A stretch of 64,000 bases of DNA, from positions 140,001-204,000 of the forward strand of contig JACEFZ010028130.1 in NCBI GenBank assembly GCA_014155875.1. Direction: 5' to 3'. Both the position numbers and the translations under genes were made by a program. Each line of letters opens with the position of its first letter. The stretch's first letter is position 1. Of the stretch, positions 54,960-64,000 are shown one piece after another. The DNA is from Cepaea nemoralis (taxonomy: Eukaryota; Mollusca; Gastropoda; Stylommatophora; Helicidae). The notes beneath the pieces are model-generated. The model was not told the DNA's origin. It saw only the letters and a program-made list of their open reading frames with translations, and made no database searches.

Positions 54960-56061
54960 CCTTTTCCACTCGATTTTTTTTGGGTCTGACTTGTTGCCAG
55001 CTCGGAATATTTTTGGGGAAAAACAATCAAAACTGATGTCAGCTACATTCACTCATTTTCCAAAGGAAATAACAGAACATATTTAATGTTGAATGTAATT
55101 TTATTGATTATTGGTTATTATGTAATGTTATTGGCTGAAGATTGTCCAAAAAAATAGTGTTTTTTTATTTATACTGTGGCCATAGTGTGGTATTTTTTGA
55201 AACATGTACCAGGATGTAGTCCGGGGTGACGTGAGCAAGTTTCGCAGTAAAAGACTGTCTGTCGCCTCTGACCAGGTGTTTTTCTGTCACTACACACTGC
55301 ACAATCTTTTGTTTTCTTTTCACTGAATTGGGCAATGAAGTGCTGGCGCCGGTCAAGTCTCTCCTCTGCATCTAGAGTTGATGGTCGTCCTCTTCTCAGC
55401 TGCATACCTGTTAGTTTCTTTCACTATGTTGTCAAGAAGTGCAGGTGTAAAAAACAGTTGAAAGAAACCACATATTGTTTCAGGCACGTCTGTACCAGAT
55501 ATTTGCACACCAGCGTTTTGAACAGTAAACAAATGTTTAGTTATGTGAGAAGAATTCGATCTGATCCACTCATTACTCGGTACACTAGGCCCAGCTGTTG
55601 ATTCAGATCGACCATCATTGGTGACATCTTCATCGCTACTGCTGTTATTATTATCAGAACCTTCTTCAGCTGACACATCTCTACTTCCAATGTCTAAATA
55701 ATCACTGTCACTTCCATTTATAACACTATCCAAAGACACATCTGAATCAGTTTGCTCTAAATGCGTAATAACTTCATCAACAGTCAAGCGAGCGCGTTTG
55801 CTAGGACCAACCATGATTATCGTAGTGATCGTGTCCGGTTCGTTTTAACATTTCCTGTTAATTCCTGGATTCAAACCATAAAATTGTGGTCCAAACAAAT
55901 AGATTAATGCCACAAAATTAAGGTCCACACAAATGTCTTACCTGGTAGGACATACGAGTAATTGATACTGCTTTTAAAAAGCATGTCTTACTGGGTAAGA
56001 CATTCGAGCGGAACGGGAAAATCGGGATGTCTTACCCAGCTGGACACACGAGTGGAAAAGG
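54960..56061 (-). mobile_element. piggyBac-type transposon, internally deleted, perfect ends and TTAA
   Basis: Perfect 13-bp inverted ends CCTTTTCCACTCG and CGAGTGGAAAAGG, flanked by TTAA at 54956-54959 and 56062-56065. The minus-strand frame 55353-55814 starts MVGPSKRARLTVDEVITHLE, has an acidic Ser/Asp-rich N-terminus (SLDSVINGSDSDYLDIGS) and then FFTPALLDNIVKETNRYAAE, the entry to the piggyBac transposase domain. The next recognisable codons, in another frame (55169-55400), are RRGRPSTLDAEERLDRRQHF, then CAVCSDRKTPGQRR and FYCETCSRHPGLHPGTCFKK. This is the C-terminal cysteine-rich zinc-binding domain. The catalytic DDD core is deleted. A non-autonomous element. Subterminal TGTCTTAC repeats (about 55937-56037) may be binding sites. 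Confidence 0.93.
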
Positions 56062-56065
56062 TTAA

Positions 56066-56808
56066 GATACAACATGCAATAGCTGTATGGTTCCGCTTTT
56101 AGTATGATCCACAGTTTTCTTATTAGTTTTTCGTGGGCATCCGCACCTGTAAAACATAGATAAGAATAAGGTAGTATAACAGAGTTATAGAACTACATAT
56201 TATGAATAATAGCTCTGTATCTGTCATGTACCCGTCGGTTAAAACAGTCCATATATTACTATCGAGAAGAGATAGTTCGAACGCTAGCTCTATTCCAGGT
56301 CACCCTAGCCTACCATAATATATGAACAAATGTCTTGTCTCTTCAGTTATATGCAGCTAGCATCCTATACCCCCTGTATTATACTAGTATTGTTAGGTTA
56401 ACCGCGTGCAAACTTGGAGAAACACAACGAAAATATGAAAGATTTACCAAAATTCAACTTACGGTTAGCAACGTGCCACATGTTGATCTGGTTGCTGTTG
56501 TCAGAGAATGTTACTTCTATAAGCCAATGCTGGACGTTTTATACACGAGATCTGCTTACGTGCGTCATAAAAATGTACTCCACAGTCCATTGTCAAGCAA
56601 TATGTAGATAATAGTTGCCGGGACGTTCTTTGGTGTTTCTTGGTGGACAACTCTAATGGTTATAGAAAAGAGAGAGGGGGAGACCATTCTAAACTTCCGA
56701 TGCTCTGTTGACGAGGTAGTGGAATTACTCCCCTACATAGCTATCATCATGAGTTAGGTCAACTGGTTCGACAATCGTCACGACACCATTTTTATGTATT
56801 ATTCCTCT
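56066..56808. other. No recognised feature
   Basis: AT-rich. Short open frames without recognisable domains. Confidence 0.45.
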
Positions 56809-57180
56809 TAACCACGTTTCTCGGCTGCACCATAACACATGTGACCGGATGCGACGCTATTTTGACTGGAAGTAACCATTACCCACGTGTCCGGCTGTGC
56901 CCTTTCATATGTGACCGGAAGCAGGCTCCCCCCCCACGTGGTCCGGTTTTGCCACTAACCACGTGTCTCAGCGGCAGCCGTTAAACACGTGTGACCGGAT
57001 GCAGCGCCATCTTTGACCTGATGGTACCGTTACACACGTGATCTAATTGTATCCATTAACCACGTGTGATCGGATGTATGGCCATCTTTGACGGGATGTG
57101 ACCATTACCCACGTGGTCTATTAACCACGTGCGACCGAATGCAACACCAGATGTAACCAATACCTTCGTGTCCTGAATGT
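56809..57180. repeat. Degenerate ~60-bp repeat rich in CACGTG
   Basis: Loose units of TTAACCACGTGTGACCGGAT, GCAACGCCATCTTTGACCGG-like and ATGTAACCATTACCCACGTG-like words. At least eight palindromic CACGTG hexamers occur in about 370 bp. CACGTG is the canonical E-box bound by bHLH proteins; whether it is used here is unknown. Confidence 0.8.
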
Positions 57181-57309
57181 GACCCTTAGAATGTGATCGT
57201 GTGACTGAATACACGGTCACACATGCTGATGAAGAGCCTTGTATCTCTACCATACTACCAATGGTATGATGATAGTGTTTAAGTCATATCCACTACAGAC
57301 AGAACCCAG

Positions 57310-57600
57310 CCTTGGTGACTACACAGCCATCAGCACACACCTTTGACCACTATATCATACACTCTGCAACAGCGACCACTGTGTCATACAATCTACCCCA
57401 CCGACCGAGCAGCCATACACTTATCCACACAGACCAGCTGTCATACATTCAGCCACGGCGACCTCTTAGTCATAAATTCGGCCATGGTGACCTCTTTGCT
57501 AATCACTTTGCCACCCCATCTCCATCATTAAGCCACGGTGACCTCTTCGCTAGTCAGTTTGCCGTCATTCTCCGTCATTCATCCACAGCGACCCTCCACA
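57310..57600. repeat. Degenerate ~40-bp repeat
   Basis: Loose units with AGCCACGGCGACCTCTT, GTCATACA and CATTCAGCCAC (for example 57450, 57478, 57530). Confidence 0.7.
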
Positions 57601-58526
57601 GATCACTAATAACCACTATCTTTTATTTTTCAAATAAACAATTAACAATTTCTAGTTAGACCAAGCGAAGAAACCGCAATAATTTAGTTGATTTGTTATT
57701 CGTGAGTCGCATCCCTTGAAGTAATATTGAAACATATTGGGCTAGGGAAATAATTCGCCTTACTATTATGCTTTTATATTTTAAGCATTATTTTACAAAA
57801 GTCACCTGAGTATGATAATTTAATTGACTATTTTACTATTAGACTAATATTATACGTTAGATTCTCGAGGAAAATGACATTTTTCTATGTTAATTAGCTT
57901 ATTTCTTTTTCTTCTATGGTATTTTAAATTATTGAGTGTTCTAACTTTATTTCATGAGGCTGTAACAAGAATTATGTCTTATTTGCTCAAACCGTTTCGG
58001 TCTTTGGCTAAGATCAAAGTGTTGTATTGCCCTCACAGTACTGCACTTGGTCTGGTGATGGTCGAAATAATCATCAAACATCACAGTCCCACAGTGGGGC
58101 TGGTGGACCACTTCGGGCAAATGCTCATAATCGAAATAAGGACCCATTCCCTGTGACTCATCCCACACGTCGCCCTATCCCGTATACGCACACGCACGGT
58201 TTAAAATAAATTCCGTATATTATTTACTTTTTAATAATTAAAGTTTGACTTTTTAAACAGCCAAAACCGGAAGTGTGCCCGGTTCGCGCCGGTGTGCCTC
58301 ACCCGGAGACACCGAATTTACCAACAACAGAGCGAGATTCAAATAACCAGGTCAAATCAGGAGCCGCTTTTTGACGTTACGGCGTAGGAACTATACTTTT
58401 TATATAGTAAAATATGACGTCACCTCGAATGAGCGGCTCTGATTTACAACTCAAATACCACTTGACTTTCTACTTATGTCTCTTGTGTTCATACTACACA
58501 CTTGGAAGCGCTGACAATGCGCCAGG
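57601..58526. other. No recognised feature
   Basis: AT-rich. A 73-codon minus-strand frame (57947-58168) and overlapping plus-strand frames have no recognisable domain. Confidence 0.45.
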
Positions 58527-58755
58527 CTTCCTGGCCTAGGGGTTAGCGACTTTCTCCGTAATCCCGTGTATCCACGTGAGCAAACGCAGCTGCGCGAGTA
58601 TGGTGGCGGTTCTCGCCGCGTTGATAACTTAGGGGTATGTGAGCCGGTCGCCCAGAAAGCAATGGCAAGCTACTGAGCTTAATCTTGCCAAGAAATCAAC
58701 AATCAGCTGAAAGATGCTGATATTGACCGCGATGTCCTGTAAAGGACATGCGAAC
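58527..58755 (+). mobile_element. SINE-I copy
   Basis: Head GCCAGGCTTCCTGGCCTAGG then GGTTAGCGAC (box A-like), GGCGGTTCTCGCCGCG near 58608, core CCCAGAAAGCAATGGCAAGC, 3' end GATGTCCTGTAAAGGACATG. Its tail borders the TA microsatellite. Confidence 0.92.
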
Positions 58756-58776
58756 ACACTATATATACTATATACA

Positions 58777-58779
<3 letters not shown>

Positions 58780-58857
<78 letters not shown>
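58780..58857. repeat. (TA)n microsatellite
   Basis: About 39 TA units directly 3' of a SINE. It may have grown from the SINE tail. Confidence 0.96.
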
Positions 58858-58858
<1 letters not shown>

Positions 58859-59014
58859 CAAAAAAGCCACGAATCTTCGTGAGAATTATGCTGACACGTC
58901 TGTGTGTGTGCTGGTTGTCGCCCGTTTCAGGTCCAGTAAACAGTCACATTAACTCAAAAGTACCCATCTGACTACATTAACTCGTGTACACACACTGCAA
59001 TTACAGTACATAAA

Positions 59015-59205
59015 CTATGACAACCGGAAAGATTTGCGGAAAGAGAGGTAGAGGAAGATAGCGTGAGAAGATTCTTGACAGTCTTGTGTCATGGCACGGA
59101 AAGGAGTCAACACACGAATTGATCCATGACGTCGGAGATCGTAATTTGTGGAGAGGCATGTTCGCCCACCCCAGCCGGCATGACACTGGATGGTGATGAT
59201 GATGA
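59015..59205 (+). mobile_element. LINE 3' fragment (L-C-related)
   Basis: Reads TTGKICGKRGRGR, stop, REKILDSLVSWHGKESTHEL then IHDVGDRNLWRGMFAHPSRH and ends at (GATG)n. Confidence 0.8.
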
Positions 59206-59999
59206 AACTATGACACCTGCCGTAGCATGTCTTCAGAGATGAGTCAGGAGCATTGAAATGAGGCTGGCTCCCTCATTTTGGAGAAAACTTTAATTCAATA
59301 TTCAACGGATCTAAAGAAAGCAAAAGAAAAACAACCAAGCCAAACAAGATGAAAAGAGGCTTTTCCTCCAGAAGAAGTATGATAAAATGTGGAGAAATCC
59401 GTAAAGAGTCTGATTCGCTGACTTACCTTCTCTCACCTACGAACATCTCTAGAATTATGCAAAGCTTAAATGGGGAAGTAAACACATTGAAATGAATCAG
59501 GTGATGAGCAATAGATGCTGGACTGGGTAAGACACACATTGAACAAAACTTGGTAATAGTTTAGAGGGGGGAAATGTCTACTTCTAGACACACGGGGCAA
59601 AGGAAATAGATTGAGACCTAAGATCATGCGTGGCATTGCCAAGCACGGCGACTGTTTTGTGCCTCATTAATGAATGATGTTACACAGATAGAGTGTCACC
59701 ACCTAACCTTCCTGATCCTCCAAACACCTGATATCGTGACACGAGAAAATTGTGAAGGTGACATTCACGGACAAGAGACTTACAAGACATAATAAAACAG
59801 CAGATAATGAATACTACAACAGATACTGCCTTGGGGTGAGCAACTGTATAATTTAATAGTTTAAATTTTAAATTTAATAATTTACTACGACGTTTCTTTC
59901 TCTGATAAGCCAGTGAATAATTTTCAGAGGCTGTGTTACCCGCGGAGGCATGATCATCATTTGTCCTGCGAACCTGTGTAGGTGTTAATGTCTATCCAC
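59206..59999. other. No recognised feature
   Basis: Unique-looking sequence. No motif, repeat partner or believable open frame was seen. Confidence 0.45.
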
Positions 60000-60250
60000 A
60001 GATTTTATTCCTTAATATTCTGGATCTGATGGTATTCCCCCATGCAACCGTCTCAATATATCTAACATCATTTCTCTCTGTCTGCCTCTTCTCCCACTGA
60101 TCTTTCCAGTCCTCATGATCTTTTCAGTGCATCTCTCTTCTCATCATATGACGACAGAATGACGTGTGTCTCCTTCTTATAGTTATATAGATTGTTCTAA
60201 TTTAATTAGCCTCTTCCAGACAATCATTGTTAGTTACTCTGATAGTCGAA
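60000..60250 (-). mobile_element. LINE 3' fragment (L-C-related)
   Basis: Plus-strand words CAATATATCTAACATCATTT, CTGATCTTTCCAGTCCTCAT, CATCTCTCTTCTCATCATAT and TTAGCCTCTTCCAGACAATC follow the order in the 50.5 kb copy. Confidence 0.7.
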
Positions 60251-60252
60251 GG

Positions 60253-60345
60253 CAGGAGTCGGCAACCTACGGCACGCGTGCTAAGAGTGGCACGAAGAAC
60301 GATATTCAATGGCACGATGAGTGAGTTGAAATACTGCAAGTAACA
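60253..60345 (+). mobile_element. hAT-like terminal fragment
   Basis: Starts CAGGAGTCGGCAACCTACGG then CACGCGTGC, a terminus type known from hAT elements. Its inner part (GAACGATATTCAATGGCACG) recurs at 62040-62085. No matching right end was found, so no TSD can be given. Confidence 0.55.
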
Positions 60346-60379
60346 AATTACATTTTAAATTAAATATAAGTATATACTT

Positions 60380-60570
60380 CTTGGCCGGTCTCTCTGGCTG
60401 AGGGGTTACAACACTTTCTTCGTAATCCCGTTTATCACGCAGTCTCGTGGCGGGAGCGGTTCGACCCCTGCTGGTGACTTGCGGGATACTGAGCCGGCCG
60501 CTCAGAAAGCAATGGCAAACTACTGACCGTAATCTTGCCAAGAAATCAACAGACAGCTGAAAGATGTTGA
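60380..60570 (+). mobile_element. SINE-I copy, 3' end truncated
   Basis: Head GGCCGGTCTCTCTGGCTGAG then GGGTTACAAC, box B GGTTCGACCCC near 60458, core GCTCAGAAAGCAATGGCAAA. It runs through AGCTGAAAGATG straight into LINE L-C codons. Confidence 0.9.
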
Positions 60571-60636
60571 AAAACATCTGATGGATGTGGAAATGTGGTT
60601 TCTTAGAAAAATGCACAAACTACCATAAAAAGGCAG
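60571..60636 (+). mobile_element. LINE L-C fragment, left of the L-A insertion
   Basis: Reads EKHLMDVEMWFLRKMHKLP, as in the L-C copy near 10880. Ends at ATAAAAAGGCAGA, the left TSD of the L-A insertion. Confidence 0.75.
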
Positions 60637-62022
60637 AGTTGAGTTGAGTTGAGTTAAGAACCGACATCACTGCACTCAGGACCTTCCCACACGTGCTCCG
60701 TCCCCTCGTTCAACAGCCATCGAAGAGTCATACTACTAATCGTTCCCACTGCTATCTGATTCAACGTTCTCCTGGTCTTCCCTCTCAGTTTTGAGATTCT
60801 TCCAGAACCCCTGCCGATTCCCCGCAATCTCATTCTTTCCACACATGGGTTCTCAATCTGTTCCTTCGCCTTCTCCACCTGATCCCACAAGCGCACGACC
60901 ACCTCCCCCTTGCCCATAGGCAAAATACCACCAAGAGGTGCATTCCCTGCTAGCCTATCAGCCTGTTCATTCCCGCATGGCCAGGGCAAAATATCCATAC
61001 AATTCTCACTAGTCTGTGACCTCTGAAGCGACGAGAGCCATTCCACAAGAAACTTCCTTTCTCCACCTTGCTAAGTATACTCTTTGAATCCGTAATGAAT
61101 ACAAAGTGTGTTGCAGTAGTCTCCTCTAGCCACCGGAATGCCGCTGTTACTGCCTCCACCTCCATTCTCATGCTGGAGGTCGTAGTCTCATATGCCAGAC
61201 TCTCCTTTTTCAAGACTCGCCCTATTAGCCTGTGCAATAAATCCCCAGCCACTACATCTGTTTCTCACCACTGACCCATCGGTGTAGATGACTATGCCAC
61301 CTTGATGTGTGTTGCTCTGGGTCAGCTGCTGCACTTCAAACTCTGTGCGGCCCGCTGCCCATTCTCTGCACTCACGACCCAGTGTTATTATTACATTGTG
61401 CCAGTCCGTGATGTCTTCCGGAACTTCAACCCACTCTCTTTCACGATTGATTGTCTCTAGATCACACACTTGACGTATAGAAAGTTCTGCCTGTGTCATC
61501 CAGGACCTGCCTCGTCTTAGTCTATGACCCTTTACCATATCCATTGCTGCATGCAGCGGGTGATCCCTGTCTGCGGCAACTCTCAGGTACCATTTGGCCT
61601 GAAGGACCCTATGCCTATCCGTAATTGTTGGTAGCGCCAGGATATGCCTCATGCATATAATTGGTGTGTCCTTTGTGCACCCCAGTATTAACCGCATGGC
61701 AGCATTCTGTATGCGCTCCAACCTTTCAAGCTGGCTCTTTGATACTGTCAGCAGCCCCAAATCATACTCAATGACAGAAATTATTAACTGCTGAAAGAGC
61801 CTGTACAGCATCCTCTGATCTACCCCGGTTGCTGCCATAGCCCTCAATGCATTAAGGCCCCTACCATCCTTCACCACCAAAGCCTCCACATGATCCTTAA
61901 AAGACAAACACCTGGCAAAGGTGATACCCAAGTACTTCAATTTACTCTCTCGACTAAGAGAACATCCATTCAACATAATACCTGGGACGTCTGCCTTGAC
62001 GATCCGATTATCCAGGGATAAA
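60637..62022 (-). mobile_element. LINE L-A copy 2: RT C-terminus and RNase H, long open frame
   Basis: Minus strand, open for 262 codons from 61976. MLNGCSLSRESKLKYLGITF, LNALRAMAATGVDQRMLYRL and NAAMRLILGCTKDTPIICMR belong to the RT connection region. GGIVIYTDGSVVRN near 61285 starts the RNase H domain (first catalytic Asp). A frameshift near 61200 leads to TSSMRMEVEAVTAAFRWLEE (catalytic Glu), HFVFITDSKSILSKVEKGSF (Asp) and WIFCPGHAGMN. A second shift leads to CGNEQADRLAGNAPLGG and the C-terminal tail ending VWEGPECSDVGS. The 3' tail is (AACTC)n. TSD ATAAAAAGRCAGA lies at 60624-60636 and 62019-62031. 5'-truncated; type I/Nimb-like by domain order. Confidence 0.92.
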
Positions 62023-62412
62023 AAGACAGAAAAACCAATGAACGATATTCAATGGCACGTTGAGTGAGTTGAGATACATTTTTTTTCATAAAAAGACAGA
62101 AAACCAATGACCAAATCCTATATGAAACATATTAAAACTGTAAGCTGATTAGAGAAATAAGACGTAGACAGTCACAATTTTTTTGGACACGTAATGAGAA
62201 GAAATAAATTGGAGAACTTGGTGACAACTGGCAAGATTTTCTTGGGGGGGGGGGGGGGGGGTAGATTAACAAAGAGAAGGCAGAGAAATAAATATCTGGA
62301 TGGCTTGGCAACGTGGTATGGTCGACACAAGAACACAGAGCTGATCCATGACTCTAGTGGACATGTGAAATGGCGAAACATGGCAACCCACACTTATCGA
62401 TACGGCACTTGA
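62023..62412 (+). mobile_element. LINE L-C fragment, right of the L-A insertion
   Basis: Resumes with GACAGAAAAACCAATGA, is interrupted by about 47 bp matching the hAT piece at 60298, repeats GACAGAAAACCAATGACC at 62092, and continues RRRQSQFFWTRNEKK-like, MRRNKLENLVTTGKIF, a G run (62243-62260), KYLDGLATWYGRHKNTELIH and ends near 62410. Confidence 0.8.
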
Positions 62413-62605
62413 TAATATTATTCTTTTAAAGCCATCCTGTGTTGACATCTCATCAAAACGAAAGTTGTGTTAGACATTGTAATTCGTGAATGTTCAATTT
62501 GATGCAAACTAACTGAGTGTGTGCCAGCAATGACTGACACTGACGAAGTTCTTTTTCTTTCCTATCATTCTCCGCTCTCTCGACCATCATTTGTGTTGTT
62601 TGTCC
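62413..62605. other. No recognised feature
   Basis: Short AT-rich spacer. Confidence 0.4.
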
Positions 62606-64000
62606 ATCAAGAATGATGTTGACCATTCATTTCATCCAATGGCGTTGTAATTATGGAGCCGTGAGTTCTAAGATGGCTGATAAGGCCTATCTTGGCTCGA
62701 ATTGTTCTTTGACAATGTGGGCAAAAATGCTTGACGTTCCAGGAGGAGGGTCTTCTGCAGTGGTTTTACTGTCCAGCCCTTTCTTCACAGCTCTTGCAGC
62801 CCTATTTGCTCCACAAGAGACTGCACCCTTGCGTAATGATGAACGCCACGATTTTCGGTCTTTGGCAGAAGTCTCCCAGGTGTCAAGATGAATTCCAAAA
62901 GCTTTCAGTGAGATTTTCAGAGTGTCTTTAAAGTGTTTTCTCTGGCCGCCTTGGAAGCGTTTATCACAACGTAGATCGCTGCAAAAATTTCGTTTAGAGA
63001 GCCTGCGATCGGGCATGCGAGTTAAGTGACCAGCCCAGCGAATCTGATTCTTCATTAGTAGAGTGTGGACGCTCTTTCTAGAACTTCAATGTCTGGGATC
63101 TTGTCTTGCCATTTAATCGTCAATAGCTCCCTCAGGTAGACTGTGTGGAAGTGGTTTAATTTCCTAGCGTGCCGCTGATAAACAGTCCAGGTTTCACAAG
63201 CATATAGCAGTGTGGATAATACAACAGCTTTGTAGACTTTCAGCTTTGTTTGCAGGATTATTCTATCTCTGTCCGATACATTCTTGTACAGTCTGCCAAA
63301 GGCCGCGCAGGCCTTGGATATTCTTGCATTCACTTCGTCATCAATTGTGGCAGCTTGTGACACAGTGCTGCCAAGAAAGGTGAATTTGTCCACAACACTT
63401 AGTCTATTACCATTCACCTTGATATTCGGCACGGTGTGATTATTCCTTGGAGCTGGCTGATACATAACTACAGTTTTCTCCAAGTTGATATTGAGCCCAA
63501 AGTTGGCACATCTATGTGAGAAAGCTGAAAAATTGTGTTGCATGTCTGCCTCTGAGTTGGCATATAGAGCCCAATCATCAGCAAACAGCAGCTCTCTGAC
63601 GGTGTCGCTGTTAGTTTTGGTTGTAGCTTTCAGCCTTTTGAGATTGAATAACTTTCCATTCATGCGGTAGTTGATGTCTATTCCAGTGTCGTTGTTCTCG
63701 AAGGCATTCTTCAGCATAGCTGAAAACATTGAGGCTGAACAGTGTTGGTGCCAGGACATATCCTTGCTTCACTCCATTGGTGACAGGAAAGGGATCAGAC
63801 AGTTCACCACTTTCCTGCATACCTGCATACCTGCATACCATTATGAAATAGCCGCACTATTTGGACAAACTTTCGTTGACAGCCATATTTCACCATAATA
63901 TTCTACATCCTTCTCTGCTGACTGTATCAAAAGCCTTGGTAAGGTCAATGAAAGTAGAGAGCATTTCGGAGTTCTGTTCCTGAGATTTCTCTTGCAGCTG
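62606..64000 (-). mobile_element. LINE L-B copy 2, 3' half, runs off the window
   Basis: Minus strand. Near 63990-63860 it encodes QLQEKSQEQNSEMLSTF then DLTKAFDTVSREG-like residues, then GELSDPFPVTNGVKQGYVLA (63840), ENNDTGIDINYRMNGKLFNL, and the catalytic ELLFADDWALYANSEADMQH (63580). It continues NHTVPNIKVNGNRLSVVDKF, YACETWTVYQRHARKLNHFH, VYLRELLTIKWQDKIPDIEV, and after a small shift IRWAGHLTRMPDRRLSKRNF, FKDTLKISLKAFGIHLDTWE. It ends with CPHCQRTIRAKIGLISHLRT near 62690. Better preserved than copy 1 (234 codons open at 63055-63759) but still shifted. QGYVL replaces QGCVL. Confidence 0.92.

Noticed and set aside
55353..55814. Domesticated piggyBac-derived host gene
   Set aside because: Perfect TIRs and TTAA flank it and the catalytic core is deleted with a frameshift; a transposon derivative is the simpler reading.
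57947..58168. 73-codon minus-strand frame as a small gene
   Set aside because: No recognisable domain, no supporting signals, and overlapping frames on the plus strand are equally long.

Overview
The window is animal (metazoan) nuclear DNA with almost no host coding sequence. It is built of LINE fragments, tRNA-derived SINEs, short cut-and-paste DNA-transposon derivatives, and many micro- and minisatellite arrays. One exon with a clean splice donor, several retroelements with target-site duplications (TSDs) and the overall repeat mix fit an invertebrate. A mollusc, perhaps a gastropod, is my best guess, from the style of the LINE proteins and the GGAT, AACG and GACT tails. That assignment is inference; no species marker was found.

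Layout. 1-6.5 kb: a decayed LINE (family L-B) holding a SINE, then two copies of a short retroelement that carries a CAC-rich tract; one copy sits inside LINE family L-C with a TSD. 6.5-8.3 kb: a 46-bp satellite. 8.4-11.9 kb: LINEs L-F, L-D (nested in L-F) and L-C, then a Penelope-like fragment. 12-19.7 kb: minisatellites and an internally deleted Tc1-like transposon with both ends. 19.7-30.7 kb: LINE fragments, SINEs, split minisatellites and the longest L-D copy. 31-35.5 kb: three large tandem arrays (20, 23 and 45 bp units). 36-42.7 kb: a hAT-type MITE with a nested SINE, and two retroelements bounded by TSDs. 42.96-43.24 kb (minus strand): the only likely host exon, the P-loop end of a small GTPase. 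43.5-45.85 kb: a CR1/L2-like LINE (L-E). 45.85-47.95 kb: ACAG microsatellite grading into 91-bp and 31-bp minisatellites. 48-53.3 kb: SINEs and the RNase H LINE L-A, split by a second hAT MITE. 54.96-56.06 kb: an internally deleted piggyBac with perfect ends and TTAA. 56.8-57.2 kb: a repeat rich in CACGTG. 60-64 kb: a nest of L-C, L-A and hAT pieces, then a second L-B copy running off the end.

How the parts relate. The LINEs are the likely source of reverse transcriptase for the SINEs and short composite elements, several of which share LINE-like tails. The Tc1, piggyBac and hAT units kept their ends but lost their catalytic coding, so they would depend on enzymes encoded elsewhere. Insertions into earlier insertions (SINE in hAT, hAT in LINE, LINE in LINE, LINE in minisatellite) give a relative order of events. 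The very long open frames over the 24, 39 and 45-bp arrays follow from unit lengths divisible by three and are not offered as genes.

My family labels (L-A to L-H; SINE-I, I-b, II and III) are local to this window. No database search was run.
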